From: CAZAQV01 sp964487255
Lineage (GTDB): Bacteria; Myxococcota_A; Polyangia; Polyangiales; CAZAQV01
Direction of reading: 5' to 3'
Length of the DNA: 64,000 nt
Assembly: GCA_964487255.1 (NCBI GenBank)
Contig: CAZAQV010000005.1
Span: forward strand, 227,685 to 291,684
Below the pieces are notes generated by a model. That model did not search any database and had not been told where the DNA came from. It saw only the letters and a list, made by a program, of their open reading frames with translations. Of this stretch, positions 6,576 to 14,701 are shown in pieces (position 1 is the stretch's first letter; every line of letters starts with the position of its first letter). Both the position numbers and the translations under genes were made by a program.

Positions 6576-9270
6576 CTCGAATGCCGAGGCTGGGGATGAT
6601 CGGCAGGCCCGGCAGCACGGCTGATTCGGAGAAGTCGTAGTTGTAGATGATGCCTTCAGGATTCATGCGGTTGTAAACGTTTTGCACGTCGAGGTAGAGC
6701 GCCAGGTTCCAATCTTCGAACTCCCATTTCTTTTCTACACGTAGGTCGAGGCGGTGAAAGAGCCCGCTTCGCTCGGAGTTGATGGAGCCATACACGGGCC
6801 GGTAGACGCCATAGTTCGCGTCGTAGATACCGCTTTGAATCGGCGTGTAGGGGTTGCCCGAGATGAGGCGAAACGCCGCGCCGGCCTCCCAGCCGTCGCC
6901 GAGCAGTACCGTGCCGGCGAGCGCCAGAATGTGGGTCTGATCGAAGTCGAACAGACGCCACGGATCGCCCGGATGGTCGCGTCGCTCGGAGCGCGAGAGC
7001 GTGTACGACAGAAAGCCGAAAAACGGTCGGTTTTTTCGCGGTTCGATCCGACCTGAAACCTCGACCCCGAAAATGTTGCCGACGCCCTCGTTTTCGAACC
7101 GTGGTGGTACGCCGTTTTGCGTGCCAACGACCAGGTCCCAAAGGTTCTTGTAGAAACCGTCGACGCCGACGCGGATCCCGTCGTCGATGTCAACTTCGCC
7201 ACCGAGGCCGACATGAAGCGCCTGCTCGGGCACCAGGTCGGGGTTGCCGAGTCCGGGGGCGGACTCTTGAAACTGAGGTGGCTGCGAGAAGAGACCGACG
7301 CCACCTTTGATACGGAAAGTTTCGCTGAGGTTGACGAGGCCAGACATCCGCGGGTTCAGCGACCATGACTCGATGTCGCGATACCAGTCGAGGCGTGCGC
7401 CCACGGTGAGCTCGACCGCTTCATGCGGGACCAAGATCGACTCGACGTAGGCTGCCGGCCGGTACGCACTCGCCTTGTCGCTGACCGTAACGAAGCCGCG
7501 CTGGGCGATCGTGCGACCGGTGTCAGGGGCACCTTCGCCTTGGTCGGGTGGTGGTCCTGAGAAGTTGACGGTGGTCGGCGCAATGAAGATGTCGAGGCCG
7601 CCGATCAGGGTCAGGTACTCTTCGGGTCGCCATGTCCACTCATTGCGTACGTAATAGTTGATGGTGTCGAGCGTGAAACGGATCTGCGGTCCGGCGCTAA
7701 AGCCAAGGGTGGTTGGCCCGGCGGAGAACATTGCGGTTTGTTCGAGCTTGAGTTCGGGAAACAGGTGCTTCCACGAAAGCTGTCCGCGGTGAAACTGCGT
7801 TGAAAGGTCGAAGTTTCCCGTGATGAACGGGTCATCGCTCGGTGGATCGTTGAAGATAATTTCGAAACGGTCGCTCGAGCCGTACCACGCGAACAGGACC
7901 TTGTCGTTGTCGCTCGGTTTCCATGAGGTGACGAGCTGATAGTCCCAGTACACGGGTGCCGCGACCACGTCGAAGACGTCGTCGGGCACGGCTTCGGCGA
8001 ACACAAAATCGATGTAGCTGCGACGCGCGCCCATGGCGATCGAACCAACATTCGCGCCCTCCCCGTCGCTGAGCGGCGCCTCCACCAAGACCGAGGCGTC
8101 GATCACGTTGACGTCGACCACGCCTTTGAGCTTTTCGACGCTTGGCTCTCGAAGAGAGACATCGATGATGCCGCCCATGCGACGACCAAAGCGCGCCGAG
8201 AAGTTTCCGGGGTAGAAGTCGATCTGTTGCAAAAGGCGCGAGTTGATGAAACTGGTGAGCCCGCCAAAGTGATAGAGCAGCGGAACGGGCGAGCCGTCGA
8301 GGTACGCTTCGCTGTCGCCCGGCGCAGCACCGCGAATGATGATTTGGCCCGCGCCAAACGCGGGTCGACCCACGCCTGGGAGCAGTTCGATGGTGCGCAG
8401 CGCATCGCCGCGGGTGCCTGCGATGCGCGTGAGTTCTTCGCGGCGAACTGTGCGGCGTACCACTTCGCGGCGTGGTGGATCGATGACCGCGGTTGCACCG
8501 AAGCCGAGCACCTCTTCGATGCGCAGAAGTTGGAAGCGCAGCGTTTTGTCCTCACCGGAAGCGAGCTCTTCAGTCGAAGTCTGCTCGCGATACCCGTCGC
8601 GATAGAATCGCAGCTGGTATTGGCCTGGCTCGAGCCCTTCGAAGCGAAATGTGCCCGCCGCATCTGTCTCGGCACGCTTCGAGAGACCTTCGCGTGTCAG
8701 AAAGACCTCTGCGTTTTGAATCGGGGTTTGATCCTCGGCGTCGAGCACCTCGCCGCCGAGTGCCGCCGGAAGAAGCTCGGGTGTGGGTGGCGCGACGGTC
8801 TTTTCTTCCTTGAGCTCGAACACGTACTTGAACTGGATGCGGGCGGCGATGGGCTTGCCGCCGCGCGTGGCGGGTTCGAACGCAAACTGTTTGGCCGCTT
8901 GAACTGCTGCGTCGTCGAAGAGCTTCTCGCCGGAGCTGTGCACCACGACGACTTCGCTCACGCTGCCGTCGCTCTGAATCGTGAGCCCGAGTACGACCTC
9001 GGCCGACTTGCCCTCGGCCTTGAGCGCTTCGGGGTACGGGGCTTCGACGAACTCCAGGAGTTTGGGCGGGGTGACTACATTGGGATCGACCGCCGCATCC
9101 GGCACCCCCGCATCGGACGGCACGCTTCCGGCGTCCGTTCCAGCGTCTTGCGCGGAGACTTCAGCGATTTGGCAAATCACGAGCGCAGTGATGAAAGCGC
9201 AGCGAATCACGCGCGCAGGGTACCCTACTAGGGATCGTCCGTGCGCTCGCGAATGCCCAAAGTCCGCCAT
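6562..9270 (-). CDS. TonB-dependent receptor with N-terminal TonB C-terminal-like domain
   Basis: This outer-membrane transporter starts at the ATG at 9270 (902 aa); a GTG at 9210 would place the signal peptide (VIRCAFITALVICQIAEVSAQ) at the very N-terminus and is a serious alternative. After an Asp/Ala-rich linker, residues about 65-150 form a TonB C-terminal domain (APYPEALKAEGKSAEVVLGL, then FAFEPATRGGKPIAARIQFKY). A carboxypeptidase-regulatory-like beta-sandwich follows, then a plug domain (RGDALRTIELLPGVGRPAFG) and a 22-strand-type barrel ending SLGIRGELP. The TonB domain fused to the receptor itself is a layout known from myxobacteria. Substrate unknown; no siderophore or cobalamin genes are adjacent. 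Confidence 0.9.
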   Translation of the reverse strand: MADFGHSRAHGRSLVGYPARVIRCAFITALVICQIAEVSAQDAGTDAGSVPSDAGVPDAAVDPNVVTPPKLLEFVEAPYPEALKAEGKSAEVVLGLTIQSDGSVSEVVVVHSSGEKLFDDAAVQAAKQFAFEPATRGGKPIAARIQFKYVFELKEEKTVAPPTPELLPAALGGEVLDAEDQTPIQNAEVFLTREGLSKRAETDAAGTFRFEGLEPGQYQLRFYRDGYREQTSTEELASGEDKTLRFQLLRIEEVLGFGATAVIDPPRREVVRRTVRREELTRIAGTRGDALRTIELLPGVGRPAFGAGQIIIRGAAPGDSEAYLDGSPVPLLYHFGGLTSFINSRLLQQIDFYPGNFSARFGRRMGGIIDVSLREPSVEKLKGVVDVNVIDASVLVEAPLSDGEGANVGSIAMGARRSYIDFVFAEAVPDDVFDVVAAPVYWDYQLVTSWKPSDNDKVLFAWYGSSDRFEIIFNDPPSDDPFITGNFDLSTQFHRGQLSWKHLFPELKLEQTAMFSAGPTTLGFSAGPQIRFTLDTINYYVRNEWTWRPEEYLTLIGGLDIFIAPTTVNFSGPPPDQGEGAPDTGRTIAQRGFVTVSDKASAYRPAAYVESILVPHEAVELTVGARLDWYRDIESWSLNPRMSGLVNLSETFRIKGGVGLFSQPPQFQESAPGLGNPDLVPEQALHVGLGGEVDIDDGIRVGVDGFYKNLWDLVVGTQNGVPPRFENEGVGNIFGVEVSGRIEPRKNRPFFGFLSYTLSRSERRDHPGDPWRLFDFDQTHILALAGTVLLGDGWEAGAAFRLISGNPYTPIQSGIYDANYGVYRPVYGSINSERSGLFHRLDLRVEKKWEFEDWNLALYLDVQNVYNRMNPEGIIYNYDFSESAVLPGLPIIPSLGIRGELP

Positions 9271-9362
9271 GCCGCGCCCACTTGTAGGGCTAGAAGATGT
9301 GTTTGAACAGCAGTTTGTGCTCGGTGTTGGTTCGTTTGTACTGAAGCTGCTAGGTATCCGGT

Positions 9363-10697
9363 ATGCCGATGCGTGCGCCGTTGACCGTGATGGTGCTCTG
9401 CGTCGCCTGTGGAGCGCACCCGTCGTCGTTGCCACCACGAGCTGAAAGCGAACCCGCAATGAGAACGGACGAACAGCCCGACTCGAAACGCATGCCGCCG
9501 GAGATACGGACTTTCTTCTTTGCAGAAGATGCGAAAACTGTGCAGGCGAGCCTCGCTGCAATCGAGAAGCTTTCCCTGGTCGAGCGTCACCGTGTCGACG
9601 ACCGGTACTGGGTCACGCCCTCGACGGAGTGGAAGCGACTTGACCTCGAAGAGCCGCTTTTCCACCACACCGATATCGCCATGATCCCGATCGCACCGCG
9701 CTCGGCATATCCGCGAGAGCTGGGCATCGATGGGCGACCACGGGGCACTCGCCTCGGCGGCGCACTTCTTTTTTTGCGGGCAAGACTTTTCGACAACCGC
9801 GAGGTCATCAAACAAGGTGCCCGAGAAATCGATACATGGCAGCAAGCGCTCGACCGTTACATCGGCGCCGTAAGAGGTCACGATGTTGCGTACGGCATTC
9901 CAACCGAGCGGCCTGATTTGAACGAGCTCTACGATCCGCCGAAGGTACCACGACCGCAAGAATTGCGATGGCACGGCGACGACCTGATCGTGACGTGGAC
10001 AGACGGGCGTTCGTTTCGCCACGAATTCGGTGGTTTATGCACTCCGGTGGAGACCCCGGTCGACCCGTGGGTCTTTTTCGAGGTGCTGGAGGGTTCCTAT
10101 CTTTGGAACAAGCGCGGACAACACCGGCTGGTCGAGCTTCCGGACTACCCGGTGGTGTGGGCGCCGAGTTACGAGCGCGACTTGATTTGGGTCATGACCA
10201 AGGAAGGCATCGGCGGGCTTTACGATACAAAGACCGCCTATTTGGTAAACGATGTGCCGAAGCAATTTGAGCAATTGCAGGGCAAACATCCTTCCGCGTT
10301 CTTGCATCGCGACGGAAGTCGAACGCACGTGACGAGTGATCAAGCACTCGAAGCGCGATACCCCGACGATGCAGAGTTTGACGCCGCGGAGAGGGCGCGC
10401 GACTTAGAAGTTTATTCTGCCTACGATCGAATCTCCGACCGCGCGAAGGCGCTAGGCCTCCTCGGAATTGATCAGCCCGGTGCGCTCGGTCGCCGAGGGA
10501 ACCAGTTTGTCGGTTTTTACGAAGGGCGAACGGCCAACAATACACAGATTGGGTTTCCGTTCTTCGCCAGCGCACACGACAAGGACGCCACTCGGCTCGC
10601 GCTCGTCGATGACCTGGGCATCATGGTGCTTAGCGAAAGCGACGAGGTGCTCGCCATACTCGAGCTCTCAGCGAACTGCGGAAAGGCGAAACGATGA
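9363..10697 (+). CDS. Hypothetical lipoprotein (444 aa)
   Basis: The protein begins MPMRAPLTVMVLCVACGAHP, a lipoprotein signal with lipobox CVAC, so it should be anchored in the envelope. The mature part is about 420 residues, rich in Arg, Asp and Tyr, with no repeat or known catalytic motif. Segments such as LRWHGDDLIVTWTDGRSFRH and DYPVVWAPSYERDLIWVMTK suggest a beta-rich scaffold. It is divergent from the receptor gene; the space between starts (9271-9362) should hold both promoters. Its stop overlaps the start of the next reading frame as ATGA at 10694-10697, so the two are translationally coupled. Family not recognised. Confidence 0.75.
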   Translation: MPMRAPLTVMVLCVACGAHPSSLPPRAESEPAMRTDEQPDSKRMPPEIRTFFFAEDAKTVQASLAAIEKLSLVERHRVDDRYWVTPSTEWKRLDLEEPLFHHTDIAMIPIAPRSAYPRELGIDGRPRGTRLGGALLFLRARLFDNREVIKQGAREIDTWQQALDRYIGAVRGHDVAYGIPTERPDLNELYDPPKVPRPQELRWHGDDLIVTWTDGRSFRHEFGGLCTPVETPVDPWVFFEVLEGSYLWNKRGQHRLVELPDYPVVWAPSYERDLIWVMTKEGIGGLYDTKTAYLVNDVPKQFEQLQGKHPSAFLHRDGSRTHVTSDQALEARYPDDAEFDAAERARDLEVYSAYDRISDRAKALGLLGIDQPGALGRRGNQFVGFYEGRTANNTQIGFPFFASAHDKDATRLALVDDLGIMVLSESDEVLAILELSANCGKAKR

Positions 10698-11147
10698 TCG
10701 AAGGGATAGAACTCGACCTCTTTGACGGTCCGGACGATAACAGCGAGTGGATCCTTGAAGTTGGGCAACAGCGGATGCTGTCTCTGGTTTTTGCGAATTA
10801 TGGATTAGCCGGACAAGGTGTTCGCTGCTTGTTGCGGGGCGACGCCTTTGACCAGGAATTTGGTGAAGCCGGGCTTGGCTTTTCGCCTCGGCGGGGACGA
10901 CGCGATTTGGCAAGCTTCCGTCGGCCCGACGGGTACTCGGTTCGTCTGCGAGGCGCCCTATCATCGGCTCGGAGCGAACATAGACGCTGCCAAGGACATC
11001 GAAGAACTTGGCGCCGCGCAGTTGGCGCTTGAAGTGGTGCTCGTGGGATTGCACCACGGATACGGCACACTTCGCGTTGAAGTCGAACCTTTTGCAAACC
11101 CAGAAACCGGCAATACGGGAATCGATCTGCAACTCGTCGTACGGTAG
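10694..11147 (+). pseudogene. Frameshifted small protein gene coupled to the upstream lipoprotein
   Basis: The ATG at 10694 overlaps the upstream stop (ATGA). The first frame reads MIEGIELDLFDGPDDNSEWI and stays protein-like to FDQEFGEAGLGF near 10885. The following codons in that frame turn Arg-rich and lose sense. In the next frame the sequence continues smoothly as LAFRLGGDDAIWQASVGPTG and ends GNTGIDLQLVVR at 11147. One extra base in the run around 10874-10884 explains both halves; removing one G gives EAGLAFRLGGDDAIW. The restored product would be about 150 residues, acidic and cytoplasmic. This may be a true pseudogene, a sequencing indel or a programmed shift. The family is not recognised. 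Confidence 0.7.
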
Positions 11148-11463
11148 AACCGGTCGTGGGACATGGGTAGCCGGTTCAGGAGCCTGTTAGGCAGGGCGGT
11201 TTCTTCGAGTGATCCGAATGAATGCTAGCGATGGCCACGCTCATCGCGGTGCTTACGGCTCTTCGCGGCTCGAAGTCGGAGCATCGATTTGCAAGTAGCA
11301 AATCGGCTCCTTGGTTCTCGCACGCTCATCGCGGGCGCCCGAGACGGTTCGTGAGTCGAGGCGCGCGTCTGGCAAGGCGGAGCCGAGCACCCCGCGTAAG
11401 GCTATCTAAGGATAGCTGCGCAGGGAGCGCAGGTGACAACGCCGCTAGGCGTGATGCATCGGC
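11148..11463. repeat. Intergenic hairpin repeats (family A, single copies)
   Basis: No gene is seen in these 316 bp. At 11285-11305 lies a perfect 8-bp stem (CGATTTGC, loop AAGTA, GCAAATCG). Its flanks match, in reverse orientation, the 89-bp unit repeated three times at 25072-25333: the shared blocks are GCATCGATTTG, CAAATCGGCTCC, TTCTTCGC-like and CGCTCATC. CACGCTCATC occurs at 11236 and again at 11321, giving a spacing of 85 bp. A second hairpin at 11401-11416 (GCTATC, TAAG, GATAGC) is followed by GCGCAGGGAGCGCAGG, similar to the segment that follows the hairpin in the 25-kb copies. Confidence 0.65.
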
Positions 11464-12408
11464 TCACGAATTTTCGCCGATCCAGCGCTCGGCGGCGATG
11501 GCGGCCATACAACCGGTGCCCGCGGCGGTGACGGCCTGGCGCCAGACGTGGTCCTGCACGTCACCGGACGCAAAGACGCCTGGAATCTTGGTATTCGGCG
11601 TCCCGGGGATCGTCTTGATGTAGCCCAAGTCATCGAGCTCAAGCCAGTCGGTGAAGATGTCGGTGTTGGGTTTGTGGCCGATCGCGATGAACAGGCCCTG
11701 CGTTTCAAAATCGCTCTTCTCGCCTGTCTTGGTGTCCGTGAGCTGCAACCCCGTGACCGTGCCCTTGTCCACGTCGTAGACGTCGCTGACGACCGCGTTC
11801 CACTTGAAGTTGATCTTGGGGTGCTTGAGCGCCCGGTCTTGCATGATTTGCGAGGCGCGCAATTCTTCGCGGCGGTGAATCACCGTGACGCTCTTGCACA
11901 GGCCTGCGAGGTAGAGCGCTTCCTCCATCGCCGTGTCGCCCCCGCCAACCACGCTCACGTCTTGGTCGCGGAAGAAGTAACCGTCGCATGTGGCGCACGC
12001 GCTCACCCCTCGATTCTGAAGCTTCTCTTCGTTCTCGAGACCGAGCCACTTGGCTTTTGCGCCGGTGGAGATGATGACCGTCTTGCTCTTGTACTCTTTG
12101 CCGTCGGCCCAGAGTGTAAAAGGCGAGCCCGATAGATCTACGCGGTCGACATCTTGAGTAATAAAGCGCGTGCCGAAACGCTCCGCTTGGTCACGGAACA
12201 GCTTCATGAGTTCCGGACCTTTGATGCCCTCGGGAAAGCCGGGGTAGTTTTCCACGTCTGTCGTGATCATCAGTTGGCCGCCGGGAATGCCACCGGTGAT
12301 GAAGCCTTCGATACAAAGCGGATTCAGGTTGGCGCGCGCCGCGTAGATGGCTGCCGTGAGACCAGCAGGGCCCGACCCGACGATGATAACGTTTTCGACT
12401 TCGCTCAT
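11464..12408 (-). CDS. trxB: Thioredoxin reductase (NADPH)
   Basis: This 314-residue FAD flavoprotein uses NADPH to reduce thioredoxin in the cytoplasm. The N-terminal FAD site GSGPAGLTAAIYAARA lies at residues 11-26. The redox-active CATC (Cys138 and Cys141) sits in GVSACATCDGYFF, and the NADPH-site GGGDTAMEEALYLA starts at 155. The C-terminal FAD motif is GVFASGDVQDHVWRQAVTAAG. Length and motif order are those of low-molecular-weight bacterial TrxB. It starts at the ATG at 12408 and stands alone between repeats and the kinase gene, so it is probably monocistronic. No thioredoxin gene is nearby. Confidence 0.96.
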   Translation of the reverse strand: MSEVENVIIVGSGPAGLTAAIYAARANLNPLCIEGFITGGIPGGQLMITTDVENYPGFPEGIKGPELMKLFRDQAERFGTRFITQDVDRVDLSGSPFTLWADGKEYKSKTVIISTGAKAKWLGLENEEKLQNRGVSACATCDGYFFRDQDVSVVGGGDTAMEEALYLAGLCKSVTVIHRREELRASQIMQDRALKHPKINFKWNAVVSDVYDVDKGTVTGLQLTDTKTGEKSDFETQGLFIAIGHKPNTDIFTDWLELDDLGYIKTIPGTPNTKIPGVFASGDVQDHVWRQAVTAAGTGCMAAIAAERWIGENS

Positions 12409-12451
12409 TGCAGGTTCCTAGCGAAAGCACGCGGCAACTGCAAGAGCCGAT

Positions 12452-14563
12452 CTACTGCCAGCGGTCGGTTGATGGAAGCTGAGTCTTCGCCGCGCCCGTC
12501 TCTTTTGTGGGCTTCGTCTGCTTGGTTGTTGTCTTTGCTGGGTCCGGCTCGTTCTTCGTCTGGTCTGCAGAGCGGGGCGTGCTGCGAACGCGGATGCGCC
12601 GACGGCGTGGACTATGCCGTTCTCTGGTGTCGCTCTCCTCTACATCGTCTACATCGTCGCCCTCCTCAAGAGCATCTTCTTCCGCGGGGACGTCGAGCTC
12701 TTCCGCGGGGACGTCGATGGCCTCAACCGGTACCGGAGCCTCGGTGGTATCGTTTTCCGCGGTCTCGAGTTTCCCCGGATCAGGTAGTGAAGGGGTCGGA
12801 GGGGTATCGCTGAGCGCCGAAGCTTCCTTGGCCACGACGCCCGGAAAGGGCGTGTCCTGCACTTCGAGCGCGCTGCCTGCGCTGGCGAAGATCGCGAAGG
12901 CTCCGAGCAGCAGGACAGGAAGCGCGAGCATCGAACCCACGAGGACGTTGCGGCGCGCGGTCTCGTCGCGCGGCATGAAGCGCAGCATCTCCGCTTTGGT
13001 CTGTTCGCCAGGCCCCTCCTTTTGGGGCTTTTGGGGCTTTTGGGGCGCCTTGATCGAGCTTGCTGCGGAAACCACGGGTGCCGTGTCTTCGCCCGAGTAG
13101 GCGTCATCGGGACGCGAATCGCGCTTGTCTTGGTCACGGTGTTCGGGTGCGAACTCGGGCCGAACGTGGGCTTCGGTAGGCGCGTCGCTCGCGGAAATCT
13201 CGCTCTCCGGTTGTTCAGGGAGTTGGTGTGCGCGAGCGTCGGCCGCGACAGGTTTCGCGATGGCCGGTAGCTCCGAGGTTTCGCGCTCGGCGAGTTGGAT
13301 GCCTTCGTGCCGACCGCTTTCGCCCGTTCGCTGGACCGATGAGGTCTCGTTCGAAGGAACCGCGGGCGGGTCGGTTTTGCGATCGCGCAGGCTGTCCTCG
13401 GCGGGTTCGTCGTCGTCGAGGGGGATGCCGCGCGTGACCGCTTCGTGTGCCGCCGTGGTCGAGTGCTTCCCGCGCAACTTGACGTCTTCGTCGGGCGACA
13501 GCTCGGACCACGCCGTCGTCGCGTCCGGAACGCGCACGTCAGGCTGCATCGATAGGCCCTTGCCACGCGCCGCCGATGCGATCGCATCGCGCATCTGAAG
13601 CAGCCATTGGCCGCCGGATTGCTCGACGAAGTTCCCGATGTCGCGCGGCGATGGGGGCTCGTCGAGCTTGTTGAGCGCCTTGCGGATGCGTCGCGAAAAC
13701 TGAAGGCAGGACTGGATGCGCTTTTCCGGGTCGCGGACCAAGGCGTCGAGGATGACCTGCGAAAGCTCTTCGCCCAGCTCGGGTCGAAGCTCGTGCGGGA
13801 CCGGGATGGGCTTGTCGCGAATGGCTTCCATCGCCTCGAGCGGTGTGCCGGGAAAGAGTCGCCGGCCGAGCAAAAACTCCCAGGCCACCACCCCGAGCGC
13901 GAACACATCAGAGCGCCGGTCGACAGGCTTGCCGAACGCTTGCTCCGGCGAGAAGTAGGAATACTTGCCCTTCTTTTCGCCGGCCTGCGTTTCGGTGGTG
14001 CGCAAGTGTATGGCTTTGGCGATGCCAAAGTCGGTGACGCGCGCGCGACCATCGACGCCGACCATGATGTTTTGCGGCGAGACGTCGCGATGCACCATCC
14101 GAAGCTCTTGGCCCGCCGGCGTGCGCGCCTCGTGCGCATCGTCGAGGCCTTGTGCAGCCTGCGCGATGATCTCTGCACCCAAAAACGGGTCGATGAACTG
14201 CATTTGCTCGTGGAGGTAGACAAGAATGTGGGTGAGGTTGACGCCGACCACGAGCTCCATGACCAGGTAGAGTGAGTCGTCGTTGGCGCGACCAAGGTCG
14301 AACGTTTGTGCAACGTGCGGGCTCTGCACGTTGGCCGCCAACCGAGCCTCGTCGAGGAACATCTGCAAAAAGCGGTCGTCGTGGGACAGGTGCGGCAGCA
14401 TGCGCTTGACCGCCACGAGTTTCTCAAAGCCGGCTTCGCCCACGATTCGAGCCGCATAGACTTCGGCCATACCGCCGATACCGATGCGAAACAGCGCTTC
14501 GTAGCGACCGAAGCGGAGGTTTTGCGGTGGGGCCCCCTCCATATTGTCGTTCGATGCGTGCAA
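12452..14563 (-). CDS. Membrane-anchored Ser/Thr protein kinase
   Basis: This 703-residue Hanks-type kinase phosphorylates Ser/Thr on unknown targets. The kinase domain spans about residues 20-300. It has a Gly-rich loop GIGGMAEV, catalytic Lys53 (LVAVKR), HRDVSPQN with Asp160, DFGIAKA with Asp178 and the APE-like FSPEQ. A long Ser/Glu/Pro-rich linker follows, including a small PQK triplet repeat. A transmembrane helix near residues 545-570 (MLALPVLLLGAFAIFASAG) and an Arg/Lys-rich, probably extracytoplasmic tail complete it. It is divergent from a second kinase; the 138 bp between the starts should hold both promoters. An alternative start at 14542 removes seven residues. Confidence 0.92.
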   Translation of the reverse strand: MHASNDNMEGAPPQNLRFGRYEALFRIGIGGMAEVYAARIVGEAGFEKLVAVKRMLPHLSHDDRFLQMFLDEARLAANVQSPHVAQTFDLGRANDDSLYLVMELVVGVNLTHILVYLHEQMQFIDPFLGAEIIAQAAQGLDDAHEARTPAGQELRMVHRDVSPQNIMVGVDGRARVTDFGIAKAIHLRTTETQAGEKKGKYSYFSPEQAFGKPVDRRSDVFALGVVAWEFLLGRRLFPGTPLEAMEAIRDKPIPVPHELRPELGEELSQVILDALVRDPEKRIQSCLQFSRRIRKALNKLDEPPSPRDIGNFVEQSGGQWLLQMRDAIASAARGKGLSMQPDVRVPDATTAWSELSPDEDVKLRGKHSTTAAHEAVTRGIPLDDDEPAEDSLRDRKTDPPAVPSNETSSVQRTGESGRHEGIQLAERETSELPAIAKPVAADARAHQLPEQPESEISASDAPTEAHVRPEFAPEHRDQDKRDSRPDDAYSGEDTAPVVSAASSIKAPQKPQKPQKEGPGEQTKAEMLRFMPRDETARRNVLVGSMLALPVLLLGAFAIFASAGSALEVQDTPFPGVVAKEASALSDTPPTPSLPDPGKLETAENDTTEAPVPVEAIDVPAEELDVPAEEDALEEGDDVDDVEESDTRERHSPRRRRIRVRSTPRSADQTKNEPDPAKTTTKQTKPTKETGAAKTQLPSTDRWQ

Positions 14564-14701
14564 TCCGCTCCTACCACCCCGCCTGGGGCTGCAACTAAGA
14601 GTACCCGAAAGAACCCCTGCGACCCAGGAAGCTTTGGTCGTTTAACTGTGCAAATCCCCGCACACTGCTGCATTTTGCTATCTTCTGCGCTGGATCACGC
14701 G

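Noticed and set aside
8227..9231. 334-codon plus-strand ORF opposite the TonB-receptor gene
   Set aside because: It is an antisense shadow in GC-rich DNA; the minus strand carries plug, TonB and regulatory-like motifs over the same span.
11222..11623. 133-codon plus-strand ORF at the 3' end of trxB
   Set aside because: It overlaps the conserved trxB end and repeat hairpins; its product is Arg/Ser-rich without a domain.
12649..14673. 674-codon minus-strand ORF in another frame of the kinase gene
   Set aside because: Its product is Arg/Ser-rich noise; the other frame has all kinase motifs.
14306..14701. 132-codon in-frame extension of the 1414-aa kinase
   Set aside because: It overlaps the divergent kinase gene, has no domain, and the kinase fold begins immediately after the ATG at 14702.
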